A stretch of 64,000 bases of DNA from Drosophila miranda (lineage: Eukaryota > Arthropoda > Insecta > Diptera > Drosophilidae): contig NC_046678.1 of the NCBI RefSeq assembly GCF_003369915.1, positions 1,054,001 to 1,118,000 on the forward strand, given 5' to 3'. The notes under the pieces were generated by a model. That model was given only the letters and a program-made list of their open reading frames with translations. It ran no database searches and had not been told where the DNA came from. The position numbers and the translations under genes are program-made. Below, piece by piece: positions 43,453 through 53,670 of the stretch. Numbering within the stretch: the first letter of the stretch is position 1; each line of letters opens with the position of its first letter.

Positions 43453-46278
43453 TCTCTTTTAGTAACCTATCAGAATGTAAGAGGCTTGCGTAGTAAGCTC
43501 AGCATTCTTTTCCGGGATAGTGTTGCATTTGCTTCCCACGTTATTGTGTTTACTGAAACCTGGTTAAAGCCGGACATTCTTAGTTCCGAGGTTTTGGCAG
43601 TTCGGTACACAACTTTTAGAAAGGACCGTTCGTCTCGACGTGCAGGGGGGGTTCTAATTGCAGTGGACTCTTACTTCACGTCGGAACACTTCACAGTCCA
43701 AGTTCAACAGGAACTGGAATTCCTGTGTGTAAAACTGATTCTTCCCGCTTTCGCTATATTCATTACTTGCTCGTATATCCCACCTTATTCGGATATTTCA
43801 ATTTATGAGCAGCACTTGTCCGCTTTAACCGCTGTTTCTTCCTCGCTATCTGATAAAGATCGTATGATAGTTCTTGGTGACTTCAACTTGCCAGGAACTG
43901 TTTGGTCTTCGGTAAACGAGTCTAGTATCCTAGTGCCCATGTCACGACATGACTTTGTTGACGGCTTGCTTGACCTGTCCCTGTCTCAAGTCAACCATGT
44001 GAAAAATTCCTTGGGTCGATTGCTTGATCTGTGCTTTTTATCGGATCCGACCATAGTGTTGTTAACCCGAGCCCTTCCGCTCACTATACCTGAAGACGCC
44101 TACCACCCTACTTTCGAGGTGTCGCTAGATATAGGACCAACTGTATTGGATCGGTCGAGTAGGCTGCCCGAACGTGTCCGCTGCTTTCGTAAAGCCGAGT
44201 TTGCGAAGCTTAATAACCTCATTAGGGATTTTGATTGGTCCGCTTTGTACTTGTGCACTGATATCATAAAAGGCACAAACATTTTTTACAATGCTCTTGG
44301 CACATTTTTCGATTCTTGTGTCCCGCTTTCTTGTCCGACTAGATCTGGAAAACCCCCTTGGTTTACCAAAGAGTTATCCAGTCTAAAAAACTTAAAATCA
44401 AGACTTTATAAAAAATTTCAAGAAGTGGGTTCTCCTACTTCTCACTCTCGCTATGTATTAGCTCGGTCAAACTTTTCAGTTCTTAATGCTCAATGCTATA
44501 AGAACTACCTATCTCGATGCAGGATACGTTTTTCTCAGGACCCTAAACAGTTTTACAGCTTCGTAAACAGTAAGCGTAGAACGTCCGCACACCCATCCTC
44601 GCTATCATTTTGTAATACGTCGGCAAATAATGATCAGGCAATTGCCGATCTTTTTGCCCAATTCTTCCAAACCACCTATTCTGAGGAAAACTACTCTGGT
44701 CATCCGTACCCATACGGTTTACCGAGGTCGAACAGCATTTTCACTCCCTTGTTAAATGAATGTTCCCTACTTCATGATCTTCGACTAGTTAAGCCGGTGT
44801 TTTCACCGGGTCCAGACGGGGTTCCAGGTTGTGTACTCAGGTACTGCGCCGAGGCTCTGTGTGGACCTTTGCTTAAACTATTCCCCCTGTCCATTGATTC
44901 TTCTTGCTTCCCCCCGATCTGGAAGGAATCGTTTATAATTCCTCTCCATAAAAAAGGTAGCAAGTCTGATGCAAAAAATTATAGAGGTATAGCAAAGTTA
45001 TCCGCTATTCCTAAAATGTTTGAGAAGGTTTTAACTCCGCACTTGCAACATCTCTGCAAGTCACTTATATCTCCAACTCAGCATGGATTTATAAGGCGGC
45101 GATCAACCACCACGAACTTGTTAGAGTTTACCTATTTCATTATTAAAGGCTTTCAATGTAACTTACAGACGGATGTTATTTACACCGACTTTAGTAAAGC
45201 ATTCGACTCTGTAAACCATTCCCTTTTAGCGCATAAACTTGACCTTTTAGGGCTTCCGCCCAACCTCCTGAGATGGATTTCTAGCTATCTTTGTTCTAGG
45301 TCTCAAAGAGTCCTCTTCAAAAACTCCCTCTCTTTACCAGTAAAGGTTTCTTCGGGAGTACCACAAGGCAGCCATCTAGGCCCCTTACTCTTCACACTCT
45401 TTATTAATGACTTACCTTCAGTATTAACATACTCTCGAGTACTTATGTATGCGGATGATGTTAAACTCTGTGTCCAGAACAAGGGCATTTCATTTCATTC
45501 TCGCTTGCAATCCGATCTCAATAACTTTCAGTCATGGTGTTGTGCAAACTTGTTACACCTTAATGCCTCGAAATGCAAAGTTATGACATTTCATCGTTCT
45601 AGCCCTTTGTTGGCTCCTTACACCCTATTTGGTGGTTCTCTTGAGAGAATTACCCTGGTGGATGATCTGGGTGTTATGTTAGACCCCAAGTTAAAGTTTT
45701 CCGAACACATTTCTACCATGGTAAATAAGGCCATGGGCGTGCTTGGGTTTATAAAGAGGTGGTCAAAGGAATTTGACGACCCCTATATAACAAAGACTCT
45801 CTATACCTCGCTTGTTCGTCCGATCTTAGAGTACGGCTCCTGTGTATGGTAGCCTCAGTAAAAAGTACACCAGGACCGTATAGAATCAGTACAGAAAAAC
45901 TTTTTACTCTTTGCTCTGCGGGGCCTTAACTGGGATGCGGGTGTAAGACTCCCATCTCACTCTAGTAGACTACTATTAGTAAACCTCCCATCCTTAGTTA
46001 ACCGTAGAAAAATGCTTGGTGTGATATTTATGCACAACTTGATCAGGGGTGACATAGACAGCCGTGATCTGTTGAGCCGCATAAACTTCACGATTCCTAT
46101 TAGACTGACTAGAAATTTTATACCGTTGTTCCTTCCACTTTGTAGATCGAATTATTCCTTGCATGAACCGTTTAGGGTCTTATGCTCGGATTATAATTCC
46201 CTCTACCATATTATATCCACCACTAATTCTCTTCCTCTTATTAAATTATTAATCCTTACACACCTTTCTATTAATTAG
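43453..46278 (+). pseudogene. LINE ORF2, copy 3, two premature stops
   Basis: Same frame as copy 2, open through the endonuclease and YADD, then the shared TAG (45850-45852) and TAA (45859-45861). The continuing C-terminal frame runs to 46278. A copy-specific change puts Arg for Pro in DIDS(R/P)DLLSR near 46063. Confidence 0.85.
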
Positions 46279-46460
46279 TAACTGTAGTGGTATTTGTACT
46301 TTGATTGCATGCTTAGTTTCTTAGTAAGTTTAGTACTAATTTTCCTCGAATGTTAGTCTAATAGCTATCTTTCTTGCATGTTCGCGTTTGGTTCGGCTAC
46401 GCACCGCGCGTCATGCGGCAGCGCCCCTCGGTCGGTTGGGCGGGAGGAGGGCTGCGTTTT

Positions 46461-47012
46461 ATGATCACCATGACCGCATTCAGTTTTGAAATTTTATTTC
46501 TCGTTCTTCAAATACAAAATAAGGATCGCACAAAAGTAATTTGGGTATAGTATGTATGTAGCTGTCTACCATTGAACCTAAGACTTGGGTTGTTTGGCCT
46601 GCTTCTCCTTCTTGGCGGCTTCGGTTTCGGCCTGCAGTTTATTGTACTTTTCGATCAGCTTCTCCACATCGGGCTTATCCAGCACACTGTAGACGGTGGT
46701 ATTCTTGACGCGCTGCAGGGTGGCCATCTCAACCTTTTCTGGAGTCAGCTTAGTGGTGTCCAGAGTCATGCTTAGCACCTTTACGGCCAGATCTTTCGCC
46801 TCCTCTAGCTTAATGGATGGTTTGTCGGCCAGTTCCTGTTTCAGCATGGATATGGCAGCGCCGAAGTTATTGCCAATGCAAGTAGCCTTCCAGCCACCGT
46901 AGTTGCCGCTGGGATCAGACTGGTACAGCTGATAGCCGTACTTATTGTCCCAGCCCATGTAGAGAAGAGAAACGCCAAAGGGACGTTTGCCGCCGTACTG
47001 AGTGTAAGCTTG
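46461..47012 (-). pseudogene. Proteasome alpha-subunit 3' fragment, copy 3
   Basis: Same fragment as copies 1 and 2; coding part 46578-47012, ending in TAG at 46578-46580. Antisense to the LINE. Confidence 0.88.
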
Positions 47013-47061
47013 GGATCCGCGCGTAACAGCCTTCTGCTGGTGTCACACGGGCCACTTGACG

Positions 47062-49537
47062 GTGTTGTTTTGGGCTTGAGGACTATTGGGAATTTGGGAT
47101 TTTTTCCAACAAAAGCAAACGGTATCACACTTGCCAAAAATTCGAAAAAAAAAAAGATAAAAGGCTAAAACAAAAAATATTTTTTGTATGTAGTTTTTTT
47201 TTTTTTAAATTAATTTTAAGAATAGTAACATTGTTAATATGACATCTCATCATATAGTAGTTTTTGCTTTTTGAAATAATATGTAAACTATTCACATATT
47301 TACTTAAATATTTTTTATTTCCCACACGCAAGAGAGCCGATTCTTCATTTCTGTTGCGGAAGGGCTGGTCAATTCGCCCATAATCTAGAACGTCAAAACA
47401 AAAACGAAAATTGTTACGAACCTTTGTTTACTTCGGGGCAAGGCCGGCTAGCCAGTCATCCCAAGCCTTCAGGTCGCACAACATACCAACTAATTGGACA
47501 TCTCGAACAAATTGAAACAACAAAAATAACCGACAAAAAAGCAGCAAATGGACTCTACTCGACAAACAATATTACAGTAACTTCATTCAACACAGACGTG
47601 GACCAGGTCGAGGTGTCGATGTTTTTACCTCCGACGTACCCACCCTACCTGAGATCCGAATCACAACGTTCTGGATCTGCCTGCCATGTGCAGCAGCCTT
47701 ACCCTCCCGTTGCTGTGGCTCCTCTTCCCGCCATACGAAACGATTAGCAATTCATTTTCTTACTTATAATTTTCACGTTAATTTCCTACTTTTACATGGT
47801 ATCATTGCTAAACTAAGCCTGCCTATTCATACCCCACTCATCTTATCATCACGGGCGTTTAATAAATAAATAGGAATAATTAATATAATAAATATAAATA
47901 ATTTGCATGTATAAATAGATATGGACGGACTTAAATTAGGGGATTAACATATACATATAAATGGAGACGTCTAACAAAAATAAATAATGGGAGTAAATAA
48001 GTTAATAAATGATATCTTCTCTCTCCCTAAATTGGCGAGGGACCCGCACTACGTGGCCAGGATAGTTTCTTCGAGACCAGCAAAAAGCAAGCCAAGGATG
48101 GCGGAGCTGTGACCTATTCTCTATGGATTTGCCAACAAAAAGAATAAATTTGGGGTTTCTTTACTCCCCTTTTGGAGCGGACTCACTCTTATGCTTCTTG
48201 GGTCTACTTTCCGTCCCGCTGGTCAGCTATAAGGTTCCTGTTGTTTCACTGATCTTGATCCCCTGGAATCACAGATTTATTTATCTTTTTATAGGGTGAT
48301 GGCCACTACTCCATCCTCATCCCTCTCACTTTTGCTTTCAAAAACAAAAAAATCACGACACTTTCTCTGTCAACCGGCGCGCATGCTCCTCCGTTGCCGG
48401 AAATTTTTACTCTGCTTAGCTGCTCTGTATAATGCTCCCGGGCCGCTGATCCCCATCGCTCTTCTATCGCCCTTGAACTAGGTTCAAGGGCATGGCCTGC
48501 TTCGGGCTGCTGGCGGCTCTCTTTTCTTTGGGGTGTGGGTGACTTGGCTTCGGGACTCCGTTATGGAATGAGATCGGAAATCCTCTCTCACAACGGCTCC
48601 GAAGAGCGCGCTGAACTCTCATACTCCAGGACCAGGTGGCGCCACTACTCGCTAAGGTCTTCCCCTTAAATTTTGGCCTTGCCACTCTGTTCAAAACTAC
48701 TTTCCTCCTCACCGCTTGTATGGGGTATCGCCTATCGATATCTTCGCATGCAACAAAATATTAAACGTTTTAAAGAATATCTTCATTGAGAATATATTGT
48801 GTGTATAAATGATGATATTTGTATGGAAACGATAATATTTAATAATATTAATATTTAATAACAAAAAAATTAAGCAGCTATCTCTTATCAGACATGTACC
48901 GATAAATACTAGAAAAGCAAGAAATAATGGCATTACTGGAAAAGCAAAGTTGCTATTCCTAGGCACAAGCGAAATATAAAAATATTTAATCAGGCAGGCA
49001 GAAAGCGCCATTAGGCGTTCTGTTCTTTTTTGCTAACTTGTTCTATTTTGTTTACTTTAAACTTTCTGTATTACCGGCAAAGCTCTTTACTAGCTATTGT
49101 TCGGAGCAGAACCCAGCCGATTAGCTTCTTACCAAATAGCACCCAATTATTGGCCCTCAGCCGCTTATTATGTTTTATTTAATTCGAAATAATTATTCGG
49201 CCGATCGGGGATAAAAATCATTATCTCCACAGCTATATCAGGAGCTCCTAGTATTAAAGGAACTAATCAATTACCAAATGCACCTAGCCAAAAAAAAAGA
49301 CAAAATTATTAAACATTTTTAAGTCCCAAAGTCTATCATAAAAGGTCGGTTTGGTTCACAGCGGAAGTGTGGTGTACTTTAAATATGTACTCTGTACATA
49401 ATTGTATCATAGGCATATAATAGGCATCGAATCGAAAGAACAACTAAATACACGGATATAAAATATATAATCATACGATTTGGTCATCTTCCGATTATCT
49501 TTCGTAGTGATCAGACATGTTTTTGTTTTGCGCTCCG
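47062..49537 (+). repeat. Array spacer, truncated unit 4 without the LINE
   Basis: It matches the spacer of units 1-3 (107-codon frame 47424-47747, COI fragment 49232-49282) up to 'gttttgcgctccg' at 49537. Units 1-3 switch to LINE sequence at exactly this point, while unit 4 continues into 'tctttgatatttt'. At 49014-49018 it lacks about 80 bases present in units 1-3, covering the GCTCATGAGTGAG palindrome. Confidence 0.85.
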
Positions 49538-49790
49538 TCTTTGATATTTTTTTTAACATTAAGTCGACTGATTGGTTTTACTATAATGCATAGACATCAA
49601 ATTTCAGTATATTTCTATTAATACCTAAAAAAGTATAATTAATTAAGAAGTAAAAATCTTTCTTAATTACATGTATTTTCGTAAGTATTTACGAAAAATT
49701 AAATATGCAAAACACTACTCTAAACACTCTAACAAACCCTGATATACGTTTTATTTTTAATTTTCTGTTTTTTTTTGTGATACTTGATAC
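49380..49790 (+). repeat. Repeat family shared with 60.9-61.5 kb
   Basis: This stretch aligns discontinuously with 60925-61505. Shared words are 'ataggcatat', 'catcgaatcgaa(a/c)gaacaac', 'taaatacacggatat', 'cgactgattggttttact', 'gtaagtatttacgaaaa' and 'caaaccctgatatac'. The similarity runs across 49537, the point where LINEs start in the other units. The family is unknown. Confidence 0.65.
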
Positions 49791-49799
49791 TTAAAATGA

Positions 49800-50210
49800 A
49801 CTTAGAGGTATATTAGATTTGTGGTGAAAGTGGATGTGTGTAACGTTCAGAAGGAAGCGTTTCCGATCCCATAACGTCCGTCCGTCCGTCCGTCTGTCTA
49901 TCCCTATTAGCGCCTAGTTCTCAAAGACTATAAGGGCTAGAGCAACGACATTTTATGTTCGGACTTCTGTGATATGTCACTGTTACGAGAATATTTCAAA
50001 ACTTTGCCCCGCCCACTTCCGCCGCCACAAAGGGCGAAAATCTGTGGCACCCACAATTTCAAAGATACAAGAAAGCTGAAAACGCAGAATCGTAGAGGAT
50101 GACTATTTGCAAAATCTGAACCAGAACGAGATGATAATTATATCCAGAATCAAGAAAACAATTTCATTCTCTCTCGCTCTGTCTCTCTCTAACACAGGTT
50201 TCATGGTCGG
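49800..50210 (+). mobile_element. INE-1/DINE-1 element
   Basis: The words 'aggtatattagatttg', 'gaaggaagcgtttccgatcc', 'cgtccgtccgtccgtctgtc', 'agagcaacgacatttt' and 'gcccacttccgccgccacaa' appear in family order. It ends in the CTCTCTCGCTCTGTCTC block. Confidence 0.85.
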
Positions 50211-50214
50211 CTTT

Positions 50215-50430
50215 GTCTATTGTAAAATATGAGTTCAAGGATCTCATAGACTATATAAGCTAGAGCAACCAAATTTGGTATCACATCCTGTGATATCGAA
50301 CCTTGACCGTTTTGTGTCAAAATTTCGACACAGCTCCTTCCGCCCCCACAAAGGACGAAAATCTGTTGCATCCACAATATTGAAGATACGAGAAAACTAA
50401 AAACGCGCAATCATAGAGAATGACCGCAGC
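50215..50430 (+). mobile_element. INE-1/DINE-1 fragment
   Basis: A second piece directly follows: 'gagcaaccaaatttggta', 'gatatcgaaccttgac', 'ccttccgcccccacaaagga' and 'acgcgcaatcatagag'. It matches the middle and end of the element at 2790. Confidence 0.75.
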
Positions 50431-50689
50431 AGTCGCCGCAGCAACTCACAACGTTCCTCCTCGTTTCTTTTTATCTTTCGTCTCTCTATCTCTCTCTTTT
50501 CTCTTGTTAGCTCTCTCGATTTCCCGCGCTCTAGTCGAACCCTCCCCTGCAATAGGGCACGGGAAATCGGCCCCGTCTTGAATCGATCTAAACAAACTGG
50601 TTCGTCGAGAATCTCGCTATCATTTTTGAAACCTTTCACATCTCGAAAGGGCTATATTAAACATACAGATACTAAATATTTGTGAAAAC

Positions 50690-53200
50690 GGGTGCCCCTA
50701 AAAACGAAAACGAAACGTTTTGGCTGTTAACGTAATCCGCAAAAGTAAGTGAAAACCGGAGCCTGCCTGACATCGGGTGCTCCAGGTAAATACAGGGGGT
50801 CACGAGCGACCCGTCACCCGCCGTACATGTACACACTGCTGGAACTATACTCTCCCCGTGAGGTCGGCTGTTAACAGGTCCTGGTACGGTCATGTCTCTC
50901 AGCGAAATCACCCCAATCCAAAGGTAACACTGTCATATGACTAGGGATGCATTGCCGCGGGGGTGCTCGGTCGCTAATATGCGAGCGCTGGACACCTGCC
51001 GACCTCCAGTTTAATTTGGGTTTCCCGGGGCAAGCGGGCTATGCGTCGGGTGCTAAATTCTGTAATATATAAAAATACCTCAAAGGAGCTCGGTACTGCT
51101 CTTAAAGCCCGTAGGGAAAATACCATCCCTCTTAATCTGCATCTGGGATACCAGTGCCTAAAATGACGGGGAAGGAGACTAAGTCGGTCCACCGTCTCCA
51201 GGCAGTAAGCGAGAAGAGGTCCGAAAAGCTACAATCGGTTGCCAATCGAGGCGATGGGCTAAAACGGTTCTGCCAGACTACCAGCCAGCCAAAAATGGTA
51301 AGGGTGCAGGCCGGGCTCCTAGAATGCGGCAACGCTTGCCCCCCACACAAGTCCAGTAGGCCAAAAGGACGAAAACCGCTCATCCGGACTCAGTGACACT
51401 ACAACTACAAAAAAGTAGCCATAGACTTAACAGATTCGACTCAAAGAGCAGGCAACCGGAGGTCGAGCCAGACCTAGAGCCCGTAACGTGGAGACCAAGT
51501 CTGCGGTGTCGGACTTAGCGTCGGTGGTGCGAGACGACGACGATGGCTACGTGTCCGACGAAAACGACATAGTAAGCGGTCTCAGGCTTATCGAGGTCTG
51601 AAAATAGTTGGAGTCTACCGAAAACGACCATGATAAAAAAATGGTGTAGGTGAAACTCAGGGATGTCATTGATACTCCTGCAGAGCAACCTCCTCCATTG
51701 TAAGGCAGCATGTGCTTCTTTTCTGCTGCACCTCGCCAAGGGTGAAGTCGACATTCAGGCCCTCATTCAGGAGCCCTGGATCCTCGGAAACAGGGTCTCC
51801 GGTCTGAGGACTCAAGACTATAAGCTACTCGTACCTGCATTCGTGCAAAAATGGAGGTGCTCTTATATTTGCTTTCAAATTGATGAAGATCACACAGCAG
51901 TGAGTCTCGAAGGCCAGGAGCTCTCACAGAAGATCTGCGCCTACATACATGGGTCATGCCCAAACCGACACCGCCGACCCACGTGCACCTCCATGCGCTA
52001 ATCGCAGACTGCGCACGGTGAGACGCCAATGCACATCACTGCCAGTGGGGATGTACTGCCACAAATGGTGACTACCTCTTCAGTTATCTACTGACAACTC
52101 AGATTGTCTTATTAAACCCGGGAAGTGATCCCACCTTTGTTATTAAACTTGTATCGCTAGGATAAAGCATGAAAAATAAAATAAAACTGGACTCGCTATT
52201 CAGAACGCTTGGGCTGTATTCTCCTTTTTAAAATATTTACCGACGCCTGCAGTGAGGTTCTCGGTAAATCCTACCCCTCTAGTAAGACCAGATGACAGAA
52301 GAAACCTGAATGGTGGCCTCCAAAACTGGGGAAGCTCCGGTAAGCCTCCCGGATACTCTTCAACAAAGTAAAAGCTGTGAATGTTGGGCAGAACTGGGCC
52401 GAATACAAGACCAGTCTATCAATTTTCAATAAAGAATTTAGAACACCACATGGCGTAGTTCTGCAGCGAAATCGAGAGTATCTCAGAAAATTCGCGCTTT
52501 TGCAGAGTTCTCTCGAAGACAAAAGGGACCCTAGGCAACCTGAAGAAAGCCGATCAGTCTTGGACAACGTCCAGCAATGAATCACTAAATCTTCTCTTCA
52601 GCATCCACTTCTTTGGCTGCGCTGAAAACGGACCTAACATCATCGCGAACCTGTTAAGACAGATTAGATAATTTCCTACAATTCTGCGGTAACAGATAGC
52701 ATCATCCCTGCCCAACTGATTCACGCTGGACAAAACGTCATTACCGTCAGCTGTCAGCGAAAATTATCTACGAGGGATCATTCCTCGCACACTGCCCCAA
52801 GGATTTCAGACCCATTAGTCTCTCGTCATTCTTATGATGACGATTGAACATCCTTTGGGGCTGCATATAATGGAAAGTATTTCGCCCAGTCTTATCTCAG
52901 TCTCTGAAAATGCCTTTCGGAAGGGAAGATCCACGGATACGGCTCAACACACTATCAAAGTATCTACAAAGAGTACACACTGGTAGCCTGACTCTCCCAA
53001 AACTCTGTGAGGAAGCACTATCCTTTAGTTACAATGCCACGTATCTTCGCCTGATCCTCGACAGAAAGATCGATTGGAAACTGAGCATAGATGAAGTTGT
53101 AAAGAAGGCCACAGTGGCCTGTGACGGCGCTACGGCTGGGGCATACTCGCCGCGCCAGGGTTCACAGAAATTTTTCTGATCTCTGAATGTGGTAGCTAAT
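50690..53200 (+). pseudogene. LOA-type LINE remnant (5' region, ORF1, endonuclease, RT)
   Basis: A GC-rich 5' stretch (50730-51130) is followed by a possible gag-like frame (51154-51396). Next comes ILLQSNLLHCKAACASFLLH...DIQALIQEPWI near 51667-51780, the typical endonuclease start of the LOA/R1 group. Near 52910-53165 the frame reads KYLQRVHTGSLTLPKLCEEA, then ATYLRLILDRKIDWKLSIDE, like the thumb region that follows the polymerase in this group. Many stops, frameshifts and gaps separate these islands, so it is an old dead copy. It could be the same family as the fragments at 1095-2560. Confidence 0.65.
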
Positions 53201-53336
53201 AGAGAGTCTCGTGGTTCAAGAATAAGGCATGGATTAAGCGGTACAAAAATAGTTTTGGCTTATTGGTCTTAATTGTACAGAGTTTAAGATGTGATCGTAT
53301 GATTGATGTGATTTAAGTGTGTTCCGAAAGGCGGTA

Positions 53337-53476
53337 GATAAAGTACGCTCCGAGAGGGATTTGGAGGCGGAGGACGAAGTACACTCCGAGAGGAACTAGG
53401 CGAATGATGAAGTACACTCCGAGGAGAATTGGAGGCGGAGGATGAAGTTCACTCCGTGATAAAAAGGATCACTGGA
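53337..53476 (+). repeat. Minisatellite, about 35-bp unit, four copies
   Basis: The word GAAGTACACTCCGAGAGGA followed by 'ttggaggcggagga' repeats four times with losses, starting at 'aaagtacgctccgagaggga' and ending at 'gaagttcactccgtgat'. Confidence 0.7.
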
Positions 53477-53504
53477 GCTCCCATTTCTAGATCTAATGTA
53501 AAGC

Positions 53505-53670
53505 GTTAGTACTTTGTGGGCGCGCGACATGCGGCCCCTCGGTCGATTGGGCGGGAGGAGGACTACGTTTTGCCAGACACCAGTCTTCTGCTGATGTTAC
53601 ACGGGCCACTTGATGGTGTCATTACATCGCCACTTTTAAGATGCATATCAACGTCCAACAATATATTTGA
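53505..53670 (+). mobile_element. CR1-like LINE 3' end fragment
   Basis: It matches the 3' untranslated end seen at 405-590: 'cccctcggtcg', 'gggaggagg', 'cttctgctg', 'cacgggccacttgatggtg', 'ttacatcgcc', then 'catatcaacgtcc'. It is diverged and truncated at its 5' side. Confidence 0.75.

Larger units (their letters stand above)
41967..47061 (+). mobile_element. CR1-like LINE, array copy 3
   Basis: Same structure as copies 1 and 2: ORF1 42437-43450, ORF2 from about 43453, antisense proteasome fragment 46461-47012. Its 3' end abuts the fourth spacer at 47062. Confidence 0.8.
24123..49537 (+). repeat. Tandem array, 7.65-kb unit, three full units plus one partial
   Basis: Unit starts, read from the word GTGTTGTTTTGGGCTTGAGG, are 24123, 31768, 39415 and 47062, so the period is 7645-7647 bases. 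Units 1-3 are complete (spacer plus LINE). Unit 4 stops at 49537. I saw only a small number of substitutions and one- or two-base gaps between units, so the array is young. Each full unit contains the spacer, a CR1-like LINE with ORF1 and ORF2, and an antisense proteasome gene fragment. The left junction abuts 'ctagcttgtggggtg' (24105-24119), a word also present at 23367-23381 beside ATPsynbeta. Such near-identical units are prone to collapse or misassembly, so the true copy number may differ. Confidence 0.95.

Noticed and set aside
24123..49537. Three independent LINE insertions
   Set aside because: Identical 5' and 3' junctions, the same proteasome insertion and the same two stop codons in all copies require duplication of one copy.
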